Counted from the first letter of the stretch, positions 1 to 5,323 are shown. The stretch is DNA of 7,919 bases from Nitrospirota bacterium (GCA_021815285.1 JAKAHE010000095.1:1-7919), one strand, 5' to 3'. Translations and numbers: made by a program. Notes: generated by a model not told the origin, from the letters alone.

Positions 1-468
1 TTTCCTGGCCTCCTCGGAGCTCATGCCCGCGATGCGCTCAAGGCTTCGAGCCTGTTCCGCGAGGCCTTCGTCGTAGCGCTTCTCCTTCTCCGCAATCTGG
101 CGCTCGCGGTTCGCCATGTCTTTTTCCTTCCTTACGAGGTCGCTCTCGCGCTTGTCGAAGGAATCGGTCTTTTTGTCGAGATATTCCTCTTTCTGGATTA
201 TGCGCTTCTCGAGGGTGTTTATCTCGGCGCGCCTGTCCTTTATCTCTTTCTCGAAATCCGCCCTCTGCTGATATAACTTGTCCTTCGCTTCGAGCAGAAG
301 CTCCTTCTTCCTGGTCTCCGCGTCCCGTTCGGCGTCTTTCAGTATCCGTTTTGCGTCTTCTTCCGCTTCCCGTATCTTCGATTCGGCCATGCCGCGCTTT
401 ATCAGCATGCCGACTGTAAGGCCTGCGATGGCCGCTGCCGCTATCCAGATGATGTTCATTAAGTTCAT
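1..468 (-). CDS. rny: Ribonuclease Y, N-terminal part (cut by window edge)
   Basis: RNase Y is a membrane-anchored endoribonuclease that initiates mRNA decay. Only the first 156 codons are here; the KH and HD catalytic domains lie beyond the left edge. The visible protein begins MNLMNIIWIAAAAIAG, a single N-terminal membrane segment at about residues 4-23. A long charged heptad-like coiled coil rich in Glu, Lys, Arg and Asp follows (about 26-145), then LERIAGMSSEEARK, which matches the short conserved stretch that precedes the KH domain in this family. I chose the ATG at 468 because GGGAGG lies about 11 bases upstream; a second in-frame ATG at 459 would be much further from it. The stop of rarA is 28 bases upstream on the same strand and I see no terminator between, so the two are probably co-transcribed. 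The family call is firm although the catalytic part cannot be seen. Confidence 0.93.
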   Translation of the reverse strand, partial: MNLMNIIWIAAAAIAGLTVGMLIKRGMAESKIREAEEDAKRILKDAERDAETRKKELLLEAKDKLYQQRADFEKEIKDRRAEINTLEKRIIQKEEYLDKKTDSFDKRESDLVRKEKDMANRERQIAEKEKRYDEGLAEQARSLERIAGMSSEEARK

Positions 469-496
469 GGCGCTGTATTCCCTCCCTTGGGATTTA

Positions 497-1837
497 TCAT
501 GAAGCTCCGTTTCTTCCTTTGTGCGAGTTAAGCCTTTGTTTTATCTCGACCTCGAAGCCCTGGTCGGAGGGCTTGTAATATCCTCTCTTCTCGGGCAGAT
601 AGTCCTGCTCCACCCAGTGCCCGGGATAGTCGTGCGGATATTTGTATCCCCTGCCGCGCGAGAGCCTCCCGGCGCTCTTGTAGCTTGCGTCACGCAGATA
701 ATCCGGCACCTGGAGAACCCTGCCGTCCCGGATGTCGCCCATTGCGGTCTCCAGCGCCATGTAGGAGGCGTTGGACTTCGGCGCCGATGCTATGTATGTC
801 GTCGCCTGGGCAAGGGCGATGCGCCCCTCCGGCATCCCCACGTGTTCGAGCGCATGAAGCGCTGCCACGGCGACGGCAAGCGCGTTCGGATCCGCGTTCC
901 CCACGTCCTCCGAGGCGGAGATTATTAGCCGCCTGGCTATGAAAAGCGGGTCTTCGCCCGCATAAATCATCTTCGCAAGCCAGTATACGGAGGCGTCCGG
1001 GTCGCTCCCACGGAGGCTCTTTATGAAGGCGGATATGGTGTCGTAATGCTCGTCTTCCTCGTAGACCACCGCCTTTTTCTGTATGGATTCCTCCGCTACT
1101 CCAATGCCGAAATCTATAAACCCGCCGGGGCCGGGTTTTGTGGTTAAAACCCCCACCTCCAGCGCGTTCAGGGCCCTCCTGGCGTCCCCCTCGGAGCGGG
1201 AAATTATAAAATCCCTGGCCTCCTCCGTCAGCCGGACATTATACCCGCCAAGACCCCGTTCCCTGTCGGAAAGTGCCCTGTCGATAAGCAGGCTTAAGTC
1301 ATTATCCGAAAGAGGCTTAAGCTCGAATATCTGCGAGCGCGAGGAAAGGGCCGGTATAATAGAAAAAAAGGGGTTGGCCGTAGAGGCCCATATCAATCTC
1401 ACCGCGCCCTTTTCCACGTCCGGCAGGAGCGCGTCCTGCTGTGCGCGGTTGAACCTGTGAATCTCGTCGATAAAGAGGATAGTCTTACTGCCGCTCCTCT
1501 TAAGCTCCTGCGCCGCCTGGGTTGTAATGCGCCTTATGTCCGCCACGCCGGAGGTTACGGCGTTTATGGACTCGAAAGCCCCCTTCGTCCTGTTCGCTAT
1601 TATATGCGCCAGGGCGGTCTTTCCGGAGCCGGGAGGGCCGTAAAGGATTACGGAACTCAGGCTGTCCGCCTCAATCATCCGGCGGAGCATCTTTCCCTCG
1701 CCTACAATATGCTCCTGCCCGACGAACTCGCCAAGGTCCTTAGGCCTCATGCGCCAGGCAAGGGGCCGGTTGTCCGGTTGCGGGTCTATCGGTTGAGAAC
1801 CGCCCTGGTCCCCCAGGGAAGACAAGAGGTCCGACAT
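497..1837 (-). CDS. rarA: Replication-associated recombination protein A (AAA+ ATPase, MgsA/RarA)
   Basis: RarA is a tetrameric AAA+ ATPase related to clamp-loader subunits. It acts at stalled replication forks and interacts with SSB and DNA ends. The 446-residue length is usual for the family. Visible motifs are Walker A GPPGSGKT (67-74), Walker B ILFIDEIH (120-127) followed by RFNRAQQDALLP, the SSR segment with a candidate arginine finger (165-167), and GDARRALN (217-224) as the sensor 2 region. The C-terminal oligomerisation part carries the typical SLRGSDPDASVYWLAKM (274-290) and ASEDVGNADP (308-317). The sensor 1 region reads ASTANP, where most relatives I recall have GATTENP. The ATG at 1837 is supported by AAGGA six bases upstream (1844-1848). 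In this lineage it lies between the 6S RNA region and rny. I see no convincing promoter directly upstream, so transcription may come from further up. Confidence 0.97.
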   Translation of the reverse strand: MSDLLSSLGDQGGSQPIDPQPDNRPLAWRMRPKDLGEFVGQEHIVGEGKMLRRMIEADSLSSVILYGPPGSGKTALAHIIANRTKGAFESINAVTSGVADIRRITTQAAQELKRSGSKTILFIDEIHRFNRAQQDALLPDVEKGAVRLIWASTANPFFSIIPALSSRSQIFELKPLSDNDLSLLIDRALSDRERGLGGYNVRLTEEARDFIISRSEGDARRALNALEVGVLTTKPGPGGFIDFGIGVAEESIQKKAVVYEEDEHYDTISAFIKSLRGSDPDASVYWLAKMIYAGEDPLFIARRLIISASEDVGNADPNALAVAVAALHALEHVGMPEGRIALAQATTYIASAPKSNASYMALETAMGDIRDGRVLQVPDYLRDASYKSAGRLSRGRGYKYPHDYPGHWVEQDYLPEKRGYYKPSDQGFEVEIKQRLNSHKGRNGAS

Positions 1838-1998
1838 AAATTTTCCTTACACGGGCGAGTTAGACGGGAAAAACGACGGGGCTACAAAAAGACCGCTTTC
1901 CACCGGCCAGGGCGCAAGAACAGACATCGTCCGCTTAGCCCGGGAAGCCCGTCCCGCCTTTTCAGAAAGGACTTAAGGAGAAGAAAAGCTGAGAGATA

Positions 1999-2202
1999 TT
2001 AAGACGTTTGGCGCATCCGAGAACGTCCCGGCGGCGAATAACTCCCCGGTGGACCGTGGTGGTTCGGAGAGACCGCGCAGAAAAAAGCGCTGCATTCGGC
2101 CAGGTTATTAACGGTAAACGCCTCGATTGGCGATATTTCCGGGGTCAGCCGGAGCACCACCATGCATATAAAGGCGATACCGATTAGAAGCCCAAAAGTC
2201 AT
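1999..2202 (-). CDS. Possible small single-span membrane protein, unrecognised
   Basis: This is a 67-codon reading frame that I do not recognise. It begins MTFGLLIGIAFICMVVLRL, which would form one membrane span (about residues 2-19). A short polar tail rich in Pro, Ser and Arg follows. In favour of translation, AAGGA lies five bases upstream of the ATG, and the hydrophobic start is followed by the Arg expected at a membrane border. Against it, the C-terminal third (PPGSYSPPGRSRMRQTS) looks low in complexity, no homologue comes to mind, and the frame is short enough to arise by chance. It lies downstream of the 6S RNA gene in the same direction, where many proteobacteria carry a 5-formyltetrahydrofolate cyclo-ligase gene; this frame bears no resemblance to that enzyme. 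It could also be the remnant of a displaced gene. Confidence 0.35.
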   Translation of the reverse strand: MTFGLLIGIAFICMVVLRLTPEISPIEAFTVNNLAECSAFFCAVSPNHHGPPGSYSPPGRSRMRQTS

Positions 2203-2340
2203 GAAAGTCCTTGTAATCTCTAAGCTATTTTGTTTCTACCCAAGTTCCTTTGCCGGCCCGTTGCTTCAGGGACACAGCCGCCGGAGAATGTCTTTTGGCG
2301 CAGATTTTCACGCCCCCTGCCCCTTTGCCCTCTTCAAATC

Positions 2341-2514
2341 GGCCCCCGCCCATGCCGTGTCGGGTAGTGTTTTTGAACCTGGCAAAACCAGGTGGGCGCC
2401 AGGATGGAGAGTTAAGGCTTCCCTTGCGGGCATGCACACCCTCTCCAGATACCCGGCTCCCTATTTTTTAGCGTTGGTCAAAAAACCCCCGTTAACCACG
2501 CGCCGGGCAGGGGA
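2341..2514 (-). ncRNA. ssrS: 6S RNA
   Basis: 6S RNA mimics an open promoter and sequesters the housekeeping sigma-factor RNA polymerase. On the minus strand the ends pair as CCCCUGCCC (2505-2513) with GGGCGGGGG (2343-2351), extended inward by CGUG/CACG, which forms the closing stem. The apical half has GGAGAG/CUCUCC pairing around the conserved GCAUGC (near 2430-2436) and GAAGCCUUAA (2412-2421), with a CCC-GCAA-GGG tip. Both conserved stretches match the equivalent part of E. coli 6S RNA. The hairpin CCUGG-UUUUG-CCAGG (2378-2392) lies where E. coli has its bubble-side hairpin. The length of about 174 bases is normal; the exact ends are estimated. Its position downstream of zapA agrees with proteobacterial synteny. 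A possible promoter is TTGAAT-17-TATTTT reading into it from within the adjacent repeat, but it would start about 25 bases early, so I am unsure of it. Confidence 0.9.
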
Positions 2515-2553
2515 TAAATAGAACATTAACCAATATAAAAATACTTTATTTGG

Positions 2554-2580
2554 CTGAAAAATTCAAGGGAAAAATCAGCC
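2554..2580. repeat. Left copy of a 27/28-bp direct repeat flanking the plus-strand gene pair
   Basis: The plus-strand sequence starts CTGAAAAATTCAAG and ends AAAAATCAGCC. It matches 3827-3854 in the same orientation with two substitutions and one single-base gap. The similarity stops sharply at both ends. This copy lies between the promoter of the two-gene unit and the 6S RNA gene. With two preceding bases it also has GGCTGA/TCAGCC ends that could form a weak 6-bp stem. Confidence 0.8.
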
Positions 2581-2608
2581 GCAACGGGGAGCGCAATGAA
2601 AAACAAAA

Positions 2609-2637
2609 TTTACTTGCAAATGTTATTAATTTATATT
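2609..2637 (+). promoter_or_regulatory. Likely sigma70 promoter of the two secreted-protein genes
   Basis: TTTACT (2609-2614) is followed after 17 bases by TATATT (2632-2637) in a strongly A+T-rich stretch. Transcription would start near 2644, giving a leader of about 36 bases. GAGG (2669-2672) sits seven bases before the ATG at 2680. The -35 box is only a partial match to consensus, so the call rests on the spacing and the good -10 box. Confidence 0.5.
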
Positions 2638-2679
2638 AAAAAAGCTAAATTAGAAACATTCTTACACTGAGGCAGCGAT

Positions 2680-3432
2680 ATGAAAAAGAATAAGTTAATA
2701 ATTTTTATCCTTGTTGTTTGCCTTGCTCCAATCTTTCCCGTTCTCTATGCCCATGCGGGGACGCGGGTGTGGGGGCCGCAGAAGTTCGTGCGTGGCAAGG
2801 GCGCGCCCGTAACGCAGTTCGCGAACTTCACAACGAACCCGAAAGGCGAGTTCTGGATTGATATTGCCAACGGCGGCGGTGTCCAGAAGCCGGGCGCAGA
2901 GCCGGGAATAATGGAGCCGGTTGGCCGCGTCAGCAGCGCTTTCGTGATGCTCAACAACACATCAATAGCCGGGCCAAGCGATTTTAACCAGAAGAGTTTA
3001 GGGGTTCAGAAAGACATTTCTCTCAAGGCGCAAAATAAGATTGCCGTAACCTTGGACGGCGCGCCCGGTAGCTACATTACGATTCAGATAATGAGGAAGA
3101 CGGAAGAGAATCTGAACTCGGGATTTCACAATACTGCGGACGATCTCTCAGCATCACATATGTTCCGTACGGAAATAGATTTGATGTGGGATCCATACGA
3201 TAAAGCGGCCCAGTACATTCTTTATAGGGCTTACTCTCAGGATGGGCCATGGACTGAGTTGGGCAGTTTATATAAAGGGGAGCCGACAAACGATATAGTA
3301 GACATAACTCCGGATGCGGCTACGAGGGATTTATATTACAAGGTGGACGCATTGGATGACAACGGTCATGTGATCAAGCACTATGAACCCGTATACGTGC
3401 CGAAATACCGGACGTTGGAGGACGTGCAATGA
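2680..3432 (+). CDS. Secreted protein with a beta-rich N-terminal domain and a fibronectin type III-like domain
   Basis: This 250-residue exported protein has unknown function. A Sec signal peptide covers residues 1-26 (KKNK, then a hydrophobic core, ending AHA before Gly27). Residues about 28-140 form a beta-rich region that includes GPQKFVRGKGAP, RVSSAFVMLN, GPSDFNQ and GAPGSYITIQI. I recall similar stretches in exported proteins of Deltaproteobacteria and Nitrospirota, often ahead of repeat or Ig-like domains. Residues about 162-242 resemble a fibronectin type III fold: IDLMWDPY, then YILYRAYSQDGPWTEL, then DLYYKVDALDDNGH near the end. This suggests an extracellular or periplasmic adhesion or matrix role, which is inference. 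The last bases overlap the start of the next gene as ATGA, so translation is probably coupled. It runs against the flanking genes and lies inside the repeat-bounded segment. Confidence 0.85.
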   Translation: MKKNKLIIFILVVCLAPIFPVLYAHAGTRVWGPQKFVRGKGAPVTQFANFTTNPKGEFWIDIANGGGVQKPGAEPGIMEPVGRVSSAFVMLNNTSIAGPSDFNQKSLGVQKDISLKAQNKIAVTLDGAPGSYITIQIMRKTEENLNSGFHNTADDLSASHMFRTEIDLMWDPYDKAAQYILYRAYSQDGPWTELGSLYKGEPTNDIVDITPDAATRDLYYKVDALDDNGHVIKHYEPVYVPKYRTLEDVQ

Positions 3433-3830
3433 AGACAATAATCTCGTTGTTTTTTATTGTGGCTCTTCTTCCCATATGTGCGCCGTCCAGCGCAGGCGCT
3501 TGCCCTGAAGGCGAATATTCATCGACATACAATAGCATGTGTTTAACAGACAGCGATTTTACGGACAAGGGTACGATGAGTGAGGCCGACATCGAGAAAT
3601 TCCTGAAAAAACATGGCAGTTTCCTACGGGACGAGAGTCTAACTGACACAGACGGTACTACAATAGATCCCGCAGAGATAATATACGAAACGGCGAAGGC
3701 AAATGAGATAAACCCGCAGGTGCTTTTGGCCATGTTGCAAAAAGAGAGCTCTGCCTGCACAACACCCACACGCCTAAAAACAAGCGTATTAAATTTTATA
3801 TTGGGATGCCTTACCCCAAGCACTAACTGA
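3429..3830 (+). CDS. Exported protein, apparently 3'-truncated, with a lysozyme-like N-terminal segment
   Basis: The 133-residue product starts with a signal peptide (about 1-24, ending SSAGA), giving a mature protein with Cys25 and Cys38 that could form a disulfide. Residues 50-108 (MSEADIEKFLKKHGSFL, PAEIIYETAKANEINPQVLLAMLQKESS) match a helical region I recall at the start of longer exported proteins with a lysozyme- or glucosaminidase-like fold. In those, the equivalent of LLAMLQKESS is followed by considerably more protein. Here the frame stops about 25 residues later, and the last codons run into the right-hand copy of the direct repeat. I infer a 3' truncation at that junction, with hydrolase activity unlikely. 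A naturally short protein cannot be excluded. The start overlaps the previous stop as ATGA. By eye its base composition is more A+T-rich than that of rarA or the nuo genes. Confidence 0.7.
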   Translation: MKTIISLFFIVALLPICAPSSAGACPEGEYSSTYNSMCLTDSDFTDKGTMSEADIEKFLKKHGSFLRDESLTDTDGTTIDPAEIIYETAKANEINPQVLLAMLQKESSACTTPTRLKTSVLNFILGCLTPSTN

Positions 3831-3854
3831 AAAATTACAAGCTAAAAATCAGCC
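3827..3854. repeat. Right copy of the direct repeat, covering the zapA stop codon
   Basis: The plus-strand sequence starts CTGAAAAATTACAAG and ends AAAAATCAGCC. It matches 2554-2580 at 25 of 28 aligned positions. It includes the last codon and TGA stop of zapA (minus strand) and the final bases of the plus-strand gene ending at 3830. Bases on either side of the two copies are unrelated. This fits either a target-site duplication or an attachment-like site at the 3' end of zapA. Confidence 0.8.
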
Positions 3855-4121
3855 TTCCAGGATGTCGAAGAGGTCGGCGGTCTTCTTCTGGATGATGTTT
3901 TCCACCTCTGTCTGTCTCTTGCGGAGCTTGAAGAGCTCGTCCGCGATATTTACGGCGGTGAGTACGGCTATTTTCTGCGCGCTGACAGTGGAAGGGCTTT
4001 TCTTCTGGAGGGCGCGCATCCTTTCGTCCACGTACCGGGCGAGGCTCTGCACGTATTCCGGGTCTTCTTCTCCCCTGACGGTATAGGAAGTCCCGAATAT
4101 TTCCACCTCGGCGCTCTTCAT
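3849..4121 (-). CDS. zapA: Cell division protein ZapA
   Basis: ZapA is a small cytoplasmic protein that binds FtsZ and cross-links its filaments in the division ring. The 90-residue length is typical. The N-terminal half has the family pattern: VEIFGTSYTVRGEEDPEYVQSLARYVDERM (about 6-35) forms the beta-hairpin and first helix. KIAVLTAVNIADELFKLRKRQ (about 50-70) begins the long C-terminal coiled-coil helix, which mediates dimer and tetramer formation. The start lies two bases beyond the zapB stop with only a weak purine-rich site ahead, which fits coupled translation. The last codon and stop lie in the right copy of the direct repeat. In many proteobacteria the 6S RNA gene follows zapA directly; here about 1.3 kb of opposing genes separates them. 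Confidence 0.94.
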   Translation of the reverse strand: MKSAEVEIFGTSYTVRGEEDPEYVQSLARYVDERMRALQKKSPSTVSAQKIAVLTAVNIADELFKLRKRQTEVENIIQKKTADLFDILEG

Positions 4122-4123
4122 GG

Positions 4124-4348
4124 CTACACCGACAGGCCCTCTATGGACTCAAGGAGCCTCTCCAGCCTCTCCCGAACCTGGTCTTTTTCGGCCCGAAGCT
4201 TCCGGTTTTCCTCTTCAAGGGCCTGATTGGACTCTTCAAAAAGCGACAGCTCGTCCTGGAGGCGGGACTTCTCCCCCTTGAGGGCCTTCACCATCTCGAC
4301 TATCTTTGATATCCTGTCTTCCAGCGCGTCTATCTTCTCAATCGACAT
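4124..4348 (-). CDS. zapB: ZapB-like coiled-coil cell division protein
   Basis: This 74-residue protein is almost entirely coiled coil (about residues 5-68), with heptad-spaced Leu, Ile and Val and many Glu, Lys and Arg. In the ZapB family such proteins bind ZapA and organise the division ring in the cytoplasm. The assignment rests on small size, coiled-coil character and immediate linkage to zapA, because sequence conservation in this family is low. I take the ATG at 4348 (MSIEKIDALEDRI). AAAGGAG lies five bases upstream of it and itself overlaps the region that would be coding if the in-frame TTG at 4363 were used. The stop is two bases before the zapA start, so the pair forms an operon expressed from the promoter at 4378-4407. 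Confidence 0.82.
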   Translation of the reverse strand: MSIEKIDALEDRISKIVEMVKALKGEKSRLQDELSLFEESNQALEEENRKLRAEKDQVRERLERLLESIEGLSV

Positions 4349-4353
4349 CCTGT

Positions 4354-4360
4354 CTCCTTT
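4354..4360 (-). promoter_or_regulatory. Ribosome binding site that decides the zapB start
   Basis: On the minus strand AAAGGAG sits five bases before the ATG at 4348. This supports that start over the TTG at 4363, which would place the site inside the coding region. Confidence 0.8.
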
Positions 4361-4377
4361 CAAGAAAAAACTGCGCT

Positions 4378-4407
4378 ATTATATAGCACGACCACGCCCT
4401 TCTTCAA
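4378..4407 (-). promoter_or_regulatory. Sigma70 promoter of zapB-zapA
   Basis: On the minus strand TTGAAG (4402-4407) is followed after 18 bases by a perfect TATAAT (4378-4383). The start of transcription would be near 4371, leaving a leader of about 22 bases that contains the zapB ribosome binding site. Confidence 0.75.
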
Positions 4408-4471
4408 GCGTTTTCAGACAGGCATCCGGCGCGCGGCTTTTCAAAACAGAAATATGTGTTATACTTGCAGG

Positions 4472-4495
4472 AAATAAATTGGAAAATAAATTAGA
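4472..4495 (+). repeat. Two tandem copies of a 12-bp A/T-rich unit
   Basis: AAATAAATTGGA is followed directly by AAATAAATTAGA, differing at one base. The pair ends 17 bases before the -35 box of the lipoprotein promoter. It could act as an upstream A/T-rich promoter element, or be chance in an A/T-rich spacer. Confidence 0.45.
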
Positions 4496-4512
4496 AAACT
4501 CAAATTTCTTAG

Positions 4513-4541
4513 TTGACAAAGGGTTTCTGTTTGACTAAACT
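4513..4541 (+). promoter_or_regulatory. Sigma70 promoter of the small lipoprotein gene
   Basis: A perfect TTGACA (4513-4518) is followed after 17 bases by TAAACT (4536-4541). A/T-rich sequence lies just upstream. Transcription would start near 4548, giving a leader of about 54 bases before the ATG at 4602. Confidence 0.75.
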
Positions 4542-4601
4542 CTTTGGAACCGGCTGGCCCGGTAGGTTAATACTTGACTCTAATGAAAGGAGACGAAGAA
4601 A

Positions 4602-4802
4602 ATGAAGAAGTTGATTGTCCTGTTGGCATCCGGCGCTCTCGTTATCTCCCTGGCCGCTTGCGGCAAAAAGGCAGAAGAGACTGCTCCTGCGCCTGCACCT
4701 GCTCCGGCTGCTCCGGCTGCTCCTGCTGCTCCGGCGATGGGCGGTGCGACCACGGCGGCTCCTGCTCCCGCACCTGCTCCCGCACCTGCACAGGGTCAGT
4801 AG
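4602..4802 (+). CDS. Small Ala/Pro-rich lipoprotein
   Basis: This 66-residue lipoprotein precursor has no function I can name. The signal sequence MKKLIVLLASGALVISLAAC ends in a lipobox (LAAC, Cys20), so the mature chain of 47 residues would be lipidated and anchored in the inner or outer membrane. After GKKAEET the rest is low-complexity Ala-Pro and Ala-Ala-Pro repeats with a short MGGATT break, ending in QGQ. Such chains are extended and flexible, suggesting a spacer or envelope tether rather than an enzyme. AAAGGAG stands nine bases before the ATG. Its own promoter and the strong terminator downstream make it a single-gene unit, probably well expressed. The repeats also create long arginine- or leucine-rich frames in other registers; these are artefacts. 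Confidence 0.85.
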   Translation: MKKLIVLLASGALVISLAACGKKAEETAPAPAPAPAAPAAPAAPAMGGATTAAPAPAPAPAPAQGQ

Positions 4803-4898
4803 TTCCGACCGCAAGGAAGGAAGCGATCTACGAAGTTATAACCGCGCGGAAATTGTTTTTAAGTAATCGTCAGCTAATATAGCCGTATTGGATCCACC

Positions 4899-4932
4899 GC
4901 CCGTTTTCGAAAGGAAACGGGCTTTTTTGTTT
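4899..4932 (+). terminator. Strong Rho-independent terminator after the lipoprotein gene
   Basis: A 10-bp stem, GCCCGTTTTC pairing with GGAAACGGGC (one T-G pair), closes a GAAA tetraloop and is followed by TTTTTTGTTT. It separates the lipoprotein transcript from the cytochrome promoter, whose -35 box begins four bases later. Confidence 0.93.
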
Positions 4933-4935
4933 CAT

Positions 4936-4964
4936 TTGACAGCCGCAGGATTGCCGTATACACT
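4936..4964 (+). promoter_or_regulatory. Sigma70 promoter of the cytochrome c gene
   Basis: A perfect TTGACA (4936-4941) is followed after 17 bases by TACACT (4959-4964). Transcription would start near 4971, so the mRNA would begin just ahead of a small hairpin, GCCGG-TTTT-CCGGC (4975-4988), and the ribosome binding site GGGAGG (4996-5001). Confidence 0.75.
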
Positions 4965-5007
4965 GAAACTCCAAGCCGGTTTTCCGGCAAAACGGGGGAG
5001 GTAAAAA

Positions 5008-5319
5008 ATGCGAAAGAAGATAATCGTGCTCGCGTTTGGTGTTGTTTTGCTGGCTTCGGCGGCGCAGGCTGCGGGTCCTGACGGAAAAGCGCTTTTCCAG
5101 AAGAACTGCGCCGCCTGTCATGTGAACGGCGGCAATATAGTAAACCCGAAGTTCACGTTGTCGAAGAAAGACAGGTATGCGCACGGAGTCAGGACTGCGG
5201 CGGCCATCGTTAAAAAAATGCGCAACCCCGGCCCCGGCATGACCAAATTCACAAAGAAGATGCTCTCGGACAAAGACGCCATGGCCATCGCCCGGTACAT
5301 AATCAAGACCTTCAAATAA
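5008..5319 (+). CDS. Periplasmic monohaem class I cytochrome c (cytochrome c6/c553-like)
   Basis: This small soluble electron carrier has 103 residues. A signal peptide (1-21, ending AQA) directs it to the periplasm for haem attachment. The mature protein of about 82 residues has the c-type haem site CAACH (Cys34, Cys37, His38) in the context LFQKNCAACHVNGGN. A Met in PGPGMTKF near residue 76 is the likely second haem ligand. A C-terminal helix (DKDAMAIARYIIKTF) completes the class I fold. Size and motif order resemble cytochrome c6 and c553. Its redox partner cannot be read from the sequence; the adjacent complex I genes are convergent and not an operon with it. GGGAGG six bases before the ATG is a strong ribosome binding site. 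The stop lies four bases from the nuoN stop. Confidence 0.92.
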   Translation: MRKKIIVLAFGVVLLASAAQAAGPDGKALFQKNCAACHVNGGNIVNPKFTLSKKDRYAHGVRTAAAIVKKMRNPGPGMTKFTKKMLSDKDAMAIARYIIKTFK

Positions 5320-5323
5320 TCGG

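Noticed and set aside
1957..1970. Near-palindrome CCTTTTCAGAAAGG upstream of rarA
   Set aside because: It is a five-base stem with a four-base loop and no T-run. It is too weak to call a terminator, and there is no evidence for an operator.
1457..2002. 181-codon plus-strand open frame opposite rarA
   Set aside because: It is antisense to a clear AAA+ ATPase gene, is rich in Arg, Gly and Leu, and shows no domain. It is a shadow of high-GC coding sequence.
2162..2521. Several overlapping open frames on both strands (119, 73 and 70 codons)
   Set aside because: They coincide with the 6S RNA gene and its flank, lack good start sites, and have no protein-like pattern.
2552..2580. GGCTGA/TCAGCC inverted ends as a possible terminator
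   Set aside because: The stem is only 6 bp with a 17-base loop and has no T-run on either side. The right copy keeps only 4 bp of it, so the direct repeat is the better description.
3374..3823. 149-codon minus-strand open frame
   Set aside because: It is antisense to the secreted protein gene, which has a signal peptide and coupled start. The antisense frame has no recognisable features.
2581..3826. Possible terminal inverted repeats of a transposon at the inner edges of the direct repeats
   Set aside because: The two inner ends share only a few scattered G-rich positions when compared as reverse complements. There is no transposase, so I do not call an insertion sequence.
4509..4882. Arg/Ser-, Cys/Ser- and Leu/Arg-rich frames around the lipoprotein gene
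   Set aside because: They are other-register readings of the Ala-Pro codon repeats. Only the frame with the lipobox makes sense.
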